Shown: piece by piece, positions 54,013 to 64,000 of the stretch
Numbering within the stretch: position 1 is the stretch's first letter
Layout of the letters: each line of letters starts with the position of its first letter
NCBI RefSeq assembly: GCF_030247195.1
Contig: NC_080672.1
Location: 69,481,771 to 69,545,770, forward strand
Length of the DNA stretch: 64,000 nucleotides
Origin: Topomyia yanbarensis
Taxonomy: Eukaryota; Arthropoda; Insecta; Diptera; Culicidae
Direction: 5' to 3'
The notes under the pieces: generated by a model
What the model was told of the DNA's origin: nothing
The model's input: the letters and a program-made list of their open reading frames with translations, nothing else
The model's database searches: none
Made by a program: the position numbers and the translations under genes

Positions 54013-57000
54013 TCGCTTAAGAAGTTTTTAGCTTGGTTTGGTTTGAAAATAGATTTTCATCATACGTCAAGTAGGAATGATTAGACCGGGGGTGGAATGC
54101 CGGTGTGAATACGTATTGTTAGTGCCAGGGACCGTCGGATCATTAGTGTTAACACGGCGCCGATGTGTTCTTTTTTTAGCCCTTAGTAGTGAAAACATCT
54201 GACGAATTTTCCACCCTTATTCAAACCGAACTGTACACCTATTTTTTGCAATGGACAAAACATTCCCATCAACATAAATTTCTCCAGCTGTCAGAGTGCT
54301 CCACCAGATAACACTTTCACTGAACTTGAACTCCTTGTAACTAACCGTAGACAGCTGTAAGCCCTTGTTTAACATCCCCCCGCGGAACGAGCTATTGGAA
54401 CGTGCCAACAACATCACGTTGCATCAACCTGGTACCCTACTGCCCGGCTCGATAGTCACAACACTCACAACTTTCATCATCTCCTGCCTTAGACCTAAGT
54501 TCCTCCGCCTTGGTTTGCCACGATTAGTACACTAATTAGTGATTAATTTGCAGCGAAATTGCACCATCGCATCGGCGGCTAGCCGCCTGTCGTCTGTCTG
54601 TATCGTGCTGGACCTGGGTTGGACGTCGACACAAGTTAGGAGAAATCTTATGTTGCTGCACTGCTGTTGTACCGCCGCCGTCGCTGCCGCGCGATGTAGT
54701 GCTTTGAGTTTGTTCAGCTTCTTATGTACATGTTTAGCTCTAACCACGGGTAATCACGTGCTAATTACAATGAACCCACGTGGCTCAGACTAGTGCAGCT
54801 ACCACTGCTGGCTGCGGCTGGCTGGCTGGCTGGCACTGCAGTGCGGGTCTTCAGAGGCAAATGTTGGCGTAACGCGTAACGATACGGTTATGATTAAATT
54901 ATACGCAGCTATTCCCCATCTGCCAACGTTGCTGCAATGCTGGTCCCCGCAGGCTAAGATTATTATTGGAAAGAGAGATCCGTGGTAATTGAAAGGCAAT
55001 CGGAATCAATCGCTTTGATTATAGTGATTATGCGGTGGATTGCGCGATTCGATTAAAGTTTGCTTCGATTGAGAAGTATGGAATGTGATAGGTTTTTATT
55101 TTTCGCAACTAGCTTGGTTACCAAATATAATAAGGTTAAATAAAGACCTCCGATTATTATAAGCAGCTTCAACTACATTAAAACAACATAATAACAAGCC
55201 GTATCAGACCCTGTTATTTTGAATGTACGCCTGCAAGTGCAACTGACGTGTTCCGTCGCTGATTCCGATTACAACAAAGCAGTATCGGTCATTCGGAAAC
55301 CATGGGTGCCAAAGTCATGGTCACAGCACGAAAAACAGATTAGTCACTCCAATCCAGTCGGTAGTCTGGTTGGAGACGGAGACGGGCGGCGGTGTCGAAG
55401 GTCATGCCACCACCATCACCGCTTAACAGTTGGAGCGCAGTTCGTTCGATTTTTGGCATGCTGCCAAAATGCCCGACTTTCATTTGCACGCCGCCACCCG
55501 CGGTGAGAACGGTTAGCAAAGGAATTACATAACACCACCCGCCCAGACGACTGGGGTGTGCTTTTATCTACAGACGGCTGAGATCGGGTCAAGGTCGGTA
55601 CGAAACTGGGTAATGTTGGCGAGAGTTTGATGCTACGGATACGGATCAGTTGCAAATTTAGCATACATATTTCATGTGTTGGTTTTTCTGATAGATTTAT
55701 AAATTAGATTGAGCTATGATTTTTTCATTTGATGTTCAACACTCCAAATCAAGAAAAAACACCGGTTGGCTCCATTAAAAGTCACATCATTCCATGTCAA
55801 CCATAACAAGAACAACTTTATTGTAGTCACACTTCGGAAATGCACTCCACGCCAATATATCAGGCTTGTTTACATACCGCCACAGATTAAGTGCCGATAA
55901 ATTGAAAATGCAAAATTACCGCTATCGATTCCATCGGTGCTGGCGCGCGATGGACGACGGTACGGAGACGACGGGGACACAAGCGCGCAGATAAGCAAAA
56001 TCGCATTCGGATCGCCGCTTGATGCAGGTGCCCCATCGTTGCTGGACGTAGGACAAAGCGCGGTGGTGTTCTTTTTTTGCCTGAGTCGCGTTATCTTATG
56101 TTGTATTCTTTTTTTTTTGCTGCCATAGGTGTGTCAATACAGGGCGGCTGTCAATGGATATGGATCCGTTTTGTTGGTTGACTCTGTACATGCCACACCC
56201 ACATAATTGTTGTTTTTGTTTGATAAATTGAATGGATTGTTCGATTCGGTGTTCACAGCTCGGAGTTGAATATACCTAATATATTTGACGAACGTTTACG
56301 TCATGGCTCTGATGGCAATGAATGACACTTCTGGTTTTGTTCATTTCATTTCAGACTTGCTACTGTTCTCGGTGAAATTGTGATTAAGGTGGCAGCTATT
56401 CAAAATTCTTTTGAAAAGAAAACTGATTACCTATACCAAAAACCCAGTCGATACATATTACGATACGATTTCATACAGAAGTATCTCCGACTCTATTTCG
56501 TGTAGAACAGTGACGTAGCTAGAAATTGGATTTGCAAAAAAATGACACTTTGCAAGTATCATAAACGAATGATGACCGGATTATTTTAGATTTGCAGGTT
56601 ACTCTTGAGCGGTCATTCTCCAGTCTCCCTAAACACCCGCCATAAGCAAATAGTTCTCGATTGCACTCAGTTAGCAAGTACAGAAGTCCTCTTCTAGGCT
56701 TTTTGCTGAACCTGTTCCGGCATTCTCGCTACATGTCCAGCCATTTTCTGGCATTCGCGACATTCATGTCATCCATGCGACATTCGCGCTACATGCCCAT
56801 CCCACTGTAGTCTGCCGTGTTTTAACTGCCTTCCGGTATCAGCATGTTTGTACAAAAATGCTTATGTTAAAATATTTTTCCCTTCAATTCGATAACGTGT
56901 AAACGTTTTTATAGAATATTCATCGTTTGATTTTTCAGCCCAAAGGTTACACAAATATGTCGAAACATAAGTGCTTCGTAGAATAACTTGAAACACGTCG

Positions 57001-57290
57001 TTGAATGTAATGACATCTTATACAGCATTCCAACATATATAGATAATGACAGTATTGCAATAAAGCTACATAACCTGGCACCATGTACTAGTTCAACCGC
57101 TATCCAATAACTCATGTCAAAATACGAAGAGATGGATAGTGTTAAGGAAGATACTAGGAGAAACTTCGGAACGGTCTTCGTGTGGTAAGAATGCAAAATC
57201 TATTCCCTCCTTCTTGATCATCCCATGCAAATCAGTTCAAGGTATTGCATATTCTCAATGAACACTGTTCACATACCCAGGTCAGATTCC
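54013..57290. other. Intergenic with GC-richer patches, no gene recognised
   Basis: 54.5-54.8, 55.2-55.6 and 55.9-56.1 kb are GC-richer with simple ctg/gcc-type runs (for example ggctggctggctggc near 54822). Short ORFs on both strands overlap there without domain signatures. These might be regulatory or exonic host DNA, but I cannot support a call. Confidence 0.4.
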
Positions 57291-57299
57291 TACGTGCCG

Positions 57300-57850
57300 C
57301 TACTGAGATCAGCCACTACACCACGCAAAACCTTGCGCAGAGGCTGCTAAGAAAATTCCATCTGTGACGACCAAGGCCGATAGGCAGTCGTCGTCGTATG
57401 CTAAGCCCCAACCGGCTGTTGAACCAACGACTGCGGACCTGGCAGTAACAAATACCAGCTTAACCATGATCGGGCCCAGTACCACTAAAGCAACTGCAAT
57501 TACCAACAGGTGTAACAACAATTACACTAACTGCATCCAAACTAACAACCAACACCACCAATAAAGAATCAAATGCCGATGAAGAAGGATTTACAAAAGC
57601 GATTCGTAAGTACATGACGATATACACCTGACCGAAATATCGAAAGAAAACGGATCGAATGACTCCCAAGATGCAGCAGACAATGCAACTAATGTTTCAC
57701 CTCCAACACAGAGGATCTCAACACGCAACAAGACCAGATGGACAGGTATTTTGGAGGTAATTTTTGGTTTTTGCATATAAAAATCAAAAAGGACCCACAG
57801 CTCAGTTATGCTAACGCATTGAGCCGTGTCCAATAAACAAGAAGGAAACA
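57300..57850 (+). pseudogene. Possible scrap of a non-LTR element (3' end)
   Basis: A Thr/Asn-rich frame (57364-57564) is followed by text ending cattgagccgtgtccaataaacaag (57817-57841), which resembles 3' ends of mosquito non-LTR elements, including gccgtgtcaaataaacg before the A tail at 15.4 kb. No conserved domain; low confidence. Confidence 0.3.
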
Positions 57851-57856
57851 ACGGTT

Positions 57857-57992
57857 CGTAAATCCCTAGAAGCGCTGTCGATTTAGAATCAGTACGTCGA
57901 GTATTGAACGCAGAATTCTTCTCTCAAACACACCAAGAACGCGATAGTGTGCTTCCTTCAAGGTCCATGTCTCGTGGCCGTACAGAGGAATA
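57857..57992 (-). pseudogene. Non-LTR reverse transcriptase C-terminal fragment
   Basis: The minus strand reads YGHETWTLKEAHYRVLGVFE and RRILRSILD in one open frame of about 45 codons. This is the LYG.ETW.L....LL..FERR.LR.I block found after the RT domain in RTE/CR1-like elements (family knowledge). The preceding RT is absent. Confidence 0.6.
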
Positions 57993-58249
57993 GCCAAAAC
58001 GAAAGTTAAGCCATTAGTTAATGTTTTTACTATGTACTATTCGGAATACAATTTTTTTCGTGTGCTGTATGTTTTTGCCTTTCTTACCATTCATTTCAAT
58101 TATTTTGCGCCGTTCTACGCACGATTGTCACAATATCTAATGTATTTCTCTAATATATTGTATTATACGAGTGGTATGTCCATCTAAACTACTGAAAAAA
58201 TTCCGAATTTATGTGTTGTTTCTTTTGTTGCTTTGCCGGTAGAGGCACA

Positions 58250-60960
58250 CGGGAATAGGTAGTCGAAATACAATACAAATCCCCACGCGATTAAACGAAA
58301 ACGCACAATACCATACAAACGCTCAAAACTTTCGCGATTATACAAATATGGTCGCAAACATGAACATTCTCGCATACCTACCCCCAAGATCTCGCAACCA
58401 TACCAACGACCTGGCGATTAGGTCAACGTTATAGCACTTACAAAGTTATAAACGCGATCTCATGAGCCAACATACAAACGTCCACTCTCGCGAGAACGTG
58501 AAACATACTCGTCCGGGAGCTGCTACTCTAAAATACGGAACTTATCTACACGCGACAACTTTTCTTCATTTGGACCATGTACTCAAAATTAAACATCAGA
58601 ATAACGGCTCGTGCGGACATTCAAAAGCCCACGAGAATATGCAAACGATTAGACGGTTATATAAACGAATTCAAATCCGCATAGTTATAAACACGCTATC
58701 AGACGCGACATAAAAACGGGCTCGCGATCAAACAAGTTGATATAAAAACGCTCGTTTCCTTCGCAATAATACAAGTTTGGTCACGCATGCGATCGTATAA
58801 GCACGATCATTTGCGTACAGCCGCGATCTCGCATACATTTTAACGCCTCGGTGATTAAGCGGACCTTCTCCTGGGTTCGGCGGAAAATCAAACCAAAATT
58901 TGAGAATTTTTTGTGGAAGAATTTATAGACTTTCAAACTTCTTCTTTTGATATTTTATTCGCTGTTTATCGACACTCAGAAAGCGATTTTTTTTTCGAAG
59001 ATTCAAAATGGCGGCTTCATAATGGCGTTTTTCTCGTAACCATGTTTTGTTCTTCTAGCGGTAAAAACAGGACTTGTTCTATTGATCTGATTCCCGTTAT
59101 TCAAAAAATGTTTGGAAGTATATACTTTTTTTGCAGGACTTGCACCAAGCATTGGCATGAAAAAATTTATTTAAATTTATTGAAATTAGGTATAAGTCAT
59201 AGGAAATTTTATTTATCTTAATAAATAATATCAATTTCTCATTTCGGTTAAATACGACAGTCCCTGCACTTGACCAAGTAGGACGATTTTTTGCGCGCAG
59301 AAGCCTGCGAGAACCGCGATATTGATGCCGCCATTTTGAATTCTCGAAAAAAATCATTTTCTAACTATCGATAAATAACGAATAAAAGGTTAAAACCAGA
59401 AGTTCGTATGTCTTTTATTTTTCCGCAAAAAATTCTCAAATATTGCTTGGTTTTCTGCCGAATCCATGAGAAGGTCAATATGCCAATATGTTCGCACTTA
59501 CGAATTTACGCCGTCTCTAGTGCGATTATGCCAACGTTCTTTCCCGCACGAACATGAATCGGTCACGCCCGAAAGCCTCTGCCTTTGGTCCTGGCAGCCT
59601 AGGCTCATGCCTTCAACCTTGTTCTCAAAAAAAAACAAACTCATAGACACTAGAAGTCTCAGGACATCATGGCCGGATACTCTAGTGATATGGCGGAACT
59701 CACTCCCTTCTAGATTCGAATCGTAAACTCAAATTAGCGGTATGCGTGAACATTCATGATAACGATTTCACGGGTATTCAAACGAGTTTATACATGCGAC
59801 GCACACGCCCACATAACTAACCCTTTAACATACAAACGCTCGTGTCTACCCCTATGAAAACTCGAAAATTCAATTTAAATCATGCAAAACTACACTCACG
59901 ATCTGGAAAACATAAAAACGCTCATTGTTTTAACAAGTACAATTCATAAACGCGGTCTCAAGCGCGCTTATACAAACGCGCGTTTCCATACGATCATAAA
60001 TCGGTCGGGTCCGAAAGCTCCTCCTGGCACCCTAGATCCCTGCCTTCGTCAGAGCCGTGAACTCAAAATAAAACATCAGATTCGCGATCCTCGCAAATAT
60101 GCACGAATCCATTCGAATATGCCAATCACAACACTTTGTACAATCGAATCTATACACACAAAGTTACATACATGACACACGCGACATAAAAATGCCCACG
60201 CGATCAAGCACGTTACACAAAAAATCGCTCGAATCCTTCGCGATCACCCTCGCACACCTAAACTCGGGATCTCATAATCATGAAAACGCCCTGCTGATTA
60301 AGTGAATATTTTAACTCTTATAAATTTAGAAATGCGTGTTTAAGCGCGAACCTGCAAACGTCTTTGTTCGCGCGATCATGAATCGGTCCTACTCGGAAGT
60401 CCTTACCCTTTAGGCTGCTAGGATCGGGGGTTGGGACTTCCTGGCGGAACCGACTCAACTTCGCGCGAACACAGGCCTTCTTTTGGATCAACCAAATGAA
60501 TAAAAATTACGAACATATCCACTACACAATGCTTTCCATGGCGACATGACCGGGGACTCTTGTGATACGGGAGAACTCACTTTCTTCTAGCATTTGAACC
60601 GTTCATGTGTCAGATTCATGATCCACAGGGTCATTCAAGAACACGGACAAGCGAATATGCAAAGTGCCACACGATTACAAAATCGAATTTATACACGCTA
60701 GCACATGCGACATACAAATGACCACGCGATCGAACACGTTAACATACAAACGCTCGAACCTTTCGCGATGATACAAAAAGACGCACAGGCAATCGCGATC
60801 ATCCACGCACAACTACACCAAAGATTACGTAAACACAAACACGATGATTTGGTGAACGCTATTGCACTTATAATCTGATCCATGCAGTCTCAAGCTCGAA
60901 AAATCAACGCTCGTTTCCATGCGATCGTGAAATACGCCCTCCGCCCGAACATCTGAACCG
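58250..60960. repeat. Degenerate satellite-like array rich in ACAAACGCTCG and CGCGATC
   Basis: Phrases such as atacaaacgctcg, cgcgatcata, ctcgcgat and gcgatcatgaatcggtc recur throughout. Landmark copies of 'gatcatgaatcggtc...cgaaag' sit near 59560, 59993, 60375 and (weaker) 60920, giving irregular spacing of about 380-540 bp. It is interrupted by a MITE at 58874-59464. ORFs in it are by-products of the repeat. Confidence 0.7.
58874..59464. mobile_element. Long-arm MITE (about 590 bp) inside the array
   Basis: Inverted arms of about 150 bp: ttcggcggaaaatcaa...atttgagaattttttg (58874-58916) match inverted 59422-59464, and inner parts including attcaaaatggcgg (59004 and 59328 inverted) also pair. 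A target duplication was not resolved. No ORF. Confidence 0.75.
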
Positions 60961-61459
60961 TACACCCAATATCACAATAGGAATTACGGCCCGCTGCAAT
61001 TGGCCTAAAGCAGTGTTTTAGTGGATAACATTTCCCGTCTCGTCAGCAATTGTAGTGAGTGATTCAGACAGGGAGGTCTTCCAACAACCAATCTCTCCAG
61101 CTCCACTAAGACTGCTCTCAAGAAAAGATATACGAATTCGTCGACAACCTCACGTCATACCCCGATCCAACACAGTTCAAACTGTCTCGTTCCCTACCAG
61201 CTACCGTGTAATTTGTATTATTAGAGTTTATAATTTATAGTCCGATTCTCGCAGCATCCTTTTTGAAAGGCAAAAATGCCTCTTCCACTGCTCTGCGATC
61301 AACGCCAATGATGTCGATGTAGTTTGCGACGCCAAAAAGCATGTACGATCTCGTGATGATGATTTTGTTTTTTTTTTTTTTTTTTATTCATTTCGTTTAT
61401 TTGATAGGCACAAATGCGTTAGCTTGGCGGTGCCAAATGCTTTTGTTTTTACATTTTGA

Positions 61460-61830
61460 TATCTTAAAACTAGGAGGTTACAATGTTGAAATATTTTTTT
61501 TTACAAAGGAAAAGAAAGTTTACAGCTATCTTAAGACTAGAAATAAGATTCAATATACAAAAGAGGGCCAAAAGATTTTTTTATTAAAAAATTTAAAACA
61601 AGGGATTCACTTTGATATACAAGAGGGGGACTGATAGTATTTTACGAAATATTTTACGGTTATCTTAAAACTAACAATATAGTTTAGTACACAAAAGGGG
61701 GGAACAAATATTTATGAGAAATTTCACAGAAATCTTAAAACTAGGGATTCAATTCTATTTACAAGATGGAGGACAAGAGTTTCAATAAAGAGTAAAAATT
61801 ATAGCTATCTTAAAACTAGGAATACAGAAT
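61460..61830 (-). repeat. Six tandem units of about 70 bp in the 3' UTR
   Basis: The phrase tatcttaaaactag (plus-strand reading) occurs at 61460, 61527, about 61589 (degenerate), 61661, 61731 and 61806, each followed by gatt/tacaatg-like and acaa(g/a)aggggg text. Possibly a recognition region for the element's RT; that is inference. Confidence 0.8.
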
Positions 61831-62235
61831 ACTAATTTGAATTTTTTAACTAAAACTTATGCTTGGTCAAGATATTCAAAGGGTGGCTTATTTCCGCATC
61901 AGTGTAGCAGCAGTTGTATCAAGGACAGGGGAGAGACAGGGAAAGAAGAGCAAAACTTGCAACTTTCGCTCGAACGGCGGGGGGGGGGAGGGGGATCAGC
62001 GAATCAAATTTGCGCCTCAGTATAGTAAGTCGTCGAGTACCGGATTGGCGGATGGTATTCTTCGGACCCGCGGGGAATCCTTCAAAAGTCATCGGACCTC
62101 GAGTCGCTCTCGCTTCAGTTTCCTTCTATGCAGGCGTAGTGGTAAGGGCGATGGCGGTTACATAGTGGCACTCTGGAGCTGATCGGTTCCACAAGGCAGG
62201 AGGAAACTCTAAAACCGAGAAATAAAAGAGAGGGG

Positions 62236-63999
62236 CTAAATTGGGATATTTATCGTTTTTATGAAGGTATAAATAAGGGACATATAGGGGAAATCACGAG
62301 TTGCCAGCATATCTCGGACTGGTACATTGGGTGGTCTACCTCGGGCCCGAAGGGATTCCTTTAACTGAGACCTGGCGTCACGATACCCGGCGCACACCCA
62401 GACAACGTGTTCGATGTCGTGATAGCCCTCGTCACAAGCGCACAGACTACTCTCCGCAAGCCCAATACGCCGCAAATGCGCATCCATGGTGTAGTGATTG
62501 GACATAAGTCGGGACATTACACGAATAAAATCCCGACCCACATCCATCCCCCCGAACCAAGGCTTCGTTGATACCTTTGGGATAATCGAATGTAGCCATC
62601 GTCCAAGTTCCCCATTGCTCCACGAGGTTTGCCAACTGTTGAGCGTCCTCTGACGACAAATACTAAAAAATTCGTTGAAGCAGATTGGTCTTTCGTATAT
62701 GTCACCATTTAATGCGCCCGCCTTTGCTAATGAGTCGGCCTTTTCATTGCCCGGGATAGAACAATGAGAGGGGACCCAAACAAAGGTAATCTGATAAGAT
62801 TTTTCAGATAACGTACACAAGGACTCCTGTATCTTCCCCAGAAAATACGGTAATTGCTTTTTAGGCTTCACCGCACGAAGAGCATCGATAGAGCTGAGGC
62901 TGTCCGAAACGATGAAGTAGTGATCTGTGGGCAGAGTGTCGATGATCCCAAGGGTGTACTGAATTGCAGCTAACTCTGCGACGTAAACTGAAGCGGGATC
63001 ATTGAGCTTGAATGAAGCGGTGATAGTATTGTTGAAGATACCGAAGCCAGTGGACCCATCGAGATTTGATCCGTCAGTGTAAAACATTTTGTCGCAGTCG
63101 ACTTCTCGGAATTTATTATAAAATATATTGGGGATCACCTGCGGGCGTATATGGTCCGGGATTCCACGAATCTCTTCCTTCATGGATGTGTCGAAGAATA
63201 CAGTAGAATCAGAAGTATCTAGGGAACGGACACGGTTGGGATTGTACGAAGAAGGATTGATGCTCTGTGCCATGTAGTCGAAGTACAAGGACATAAAACG
63301 GGTTTGAGAATTAAGCTCGACGAGCCTCGCGAAGTTTTCAATTACCAACGGGTTCAGAATGTCGCATCGGATGAGCAATCGATATGAGAGTTCCCAAAAT
63401 CGATTTTTTAGCGGAAGAACGCCCGCCAGCACTTCGAGACTCATCGTATGGGTCGAGTGCATGCAACCCAAGGCAATGCGCAAGCAACGATACTGGATTC
63501 TCTCCAGTTTGATGAAGTGTATGTTCGCAGCGGAGCGGAAACAGAAACACCCGTACTCCATCACCGACAATATCGTTGTTTGGTACAACCTGATCAGGTC
63601 TCCTGGGTGAGCACCCCACCATGTTCCAGTTATTGTTCGGAGAAAATTGATCCTTTGTTGGCATTTCTGTTTCAGATACCTAATGTGACATCCCCAGGTA
63701 CCTTTAGAGTCGAACCAGACCCCGAGATATTTAAATGTGAAAACCTGGTTGATCGTTGCACCCATTAATAAAAGCTGGAGTTGCGCCGGCTCACGCTTCC
63801 TAGAAAAAACAACCAACTCAGTTTTCTCCGTGGAGAACTCAATACCCAGCTGAAGAGCCCAAGCAGACAAATTGTCCAAGGTATTTTGTAATGGTCCTTG
63901 CAAGTCGGCAGCTTTGGGCCCTGTAACAGAGACCACCCCGTCGTCTGCAAGTTGCCTTAGCGTGCATGAATTGGCAAGACAATCGTCAATGTCATTCAC
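62236..63999 (-). CDS. I element ORF2, C-terminal half (RT and RNase H), partial
   Basis: 587 residues, open to the window edge, so the N-terminus (endonuclease, first RT motifs) is outside. It starts within RT at VNDIDDC and has LADDGVVSV, the catalytic block with Leu in place of Tyr as in the copy at 11444. RNase H: FYTDGSNLDGSTGFG, ELAAIQYTL, SDSLSSIDAL and HCSIPGNEKADSLAKAGAL, all four active-site blocks in one frame. The C-terminal Cys/His motif CACDEGYHDIEHVVWVC is also kept. No stop or frameshift over the visible part, so this copy could be intact. It also shows what the broken RNase H of the other copy should look like. Confidence 0.93.
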   Translation of the reverse strand: MNDIDDCLANSCTLRQLADDGVVSVTGPKAADLQGPLQNTLDNLSAWALQLGIEFSTEKTELVVFSRKREPAQLQLLLMGATINQVFTFKYLGVWFDSKGTWGCHIRYLKQKCQQRINFLRTITGTWWGAHPGDLIRLYQTTILSVMEYGCFCFRSAANIHFIKLERIQYRCLRIALGCMHSTHTMSLEVLAGVLPLKNRFWELSYRLLIRCDILNPLVIENFARLVELNSQTRFMSLYFDYMAQSINPSSYNPNRVRSLDTSDSTVFFDTSMKEEIRGIPDHIRPQVIPNIFYNKFREVDCDKMFYTDGSNLDGSTGFGIFNNTITASFKLNDPASVYVAELAAIQYTLGIIDTLPTDHYFIVSDSLSSIDALRAVKPKKQLPYFLGKIQESLCTLSEKSYQITFVWVPSHCSIPGNEKADSLAKAGALNGDIYERPICFNEFFSICRQRTLNSWQTSWSNGELGRWLHSIIPKVSTKPWFGGMDVGRDFIRVMSRLMSNHYTMDAHLRRIGLAESSLCACDEGYHDIEHVVWVCAGYRDARSQLKESLRARGRPPNVPVRDMLATRDFPYMSLIYTFIKTINIPI

Positions 64000-64000
64000 G

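Larger units (their letters stand above)
61368..63999 (-). mobile_element. Second I-clade retrotransposon, 3' part, runs off the window
   Basis: On the minus strand: RT C-terminal half, RNase H, an about 850-bp 3' UTR with tandem repeats, AAATAAAC, then an A tail (T run 61368-61385). The 5' part lies beyond 64000, so the target duplication cannot be checked. Protein similarity to the 9426-15450 element is high (roughly four in five residues by eye), but the 3' UTRs are unrelated apart from TCAAATAAACG, so they are different subfamilies. Confidence 0.9.

Noticed and set aside
54539..54793. Ala/Leu-rich ORF as a host membrane protein
   Set aside because: It overlaps a minus-strand ORF in low-complexity gcc/ctg repeats and no exon boundaries fit.

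Overview
The window looks like gene-poor, repeat-dense DNA of a culicine mosquito, most likely Aedes. It is AT-rich and holds no recognisable bacterial or viral genes. It carries an I-clade non-LTR retrotransposon, an mdg1/412-like Ty3/gypsy element, tRNA-headed SINEs, many MITEs and a repeat ending in a CA-microsatellite that I recognise as very common in Aedes. The species call is inference. I see no complete host protein-coding gene; the best host candidate is one exon-like stretch near 16.8-17.2 kb.

Layout. 0-8.6 kb: fossils, comprising two diverged copies of a LOA-like reverse transcriptase relic, a dead mariner-type transposase between them, three fold-back (palindromic) repeats, a SINE and small tandem repeats. 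8.6-15.6 kb: an inverted-repeat DNA element split by a 6.0 kb I-clade retrotransposon (9426-15450) with a perfect 12-bp target duplication, an A tail, ORF1 with three zinc knuckles, and ORF2 broken by one frameshift in RNase H. 15.8-18.1 kb: more GC-rich DNA with a possible host first exon. 18166-25918: a complete LTR retrotransposon with LTRs that look identical by eye, a 5-bp target duplication, a tRNA-Arg-type primer site, a small acylation-motif membrane ORF, gag, a canonical -1 slippery heptamer, protease/RT/RNase H, and an out-of-frame integrase.

26-46 kb: nested MITEs (several hAT-like with exact 8-bp duplications), a SINE with an 11-bp duplication, a ~2.3 kb long inverted repeat interrupted by a MITE, and a ~117-bp tandem repeat in both orientations. 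46.4-49.5 kb: a badly decayed reverse-strand I element that has lost its RT. 49.75-50.7 kb: a dead mariner (DD37E-type) element. 51.8-54 kb: piggyBac-like and hAT-like MITEs. 57.3-58 kb: non-LTR scraps. 58.2-61 kb: a degenerate satellite-like array with a MITE inside. 61.4-64 kb: the 3' part of a second I-clade element, reverse strand, running off the window end.

The genes do not form a host pathway. They are copy-and-paste machinery: the I elements encode nucleic-acid binding, endonuclease, RT and RNase H for target-primed insertion, and the LTR element encodes capsid, protease, RT, RNase H and integrase. The parts most worth a second look are the LTR element's leader (an exon-like GC-rich block with a splice-donor-like end), its small membrane ORF and slippery site, and a recurrent CTGANGA...CGAAAC hairpin motif that resembles hammerhead ribozyme cores.
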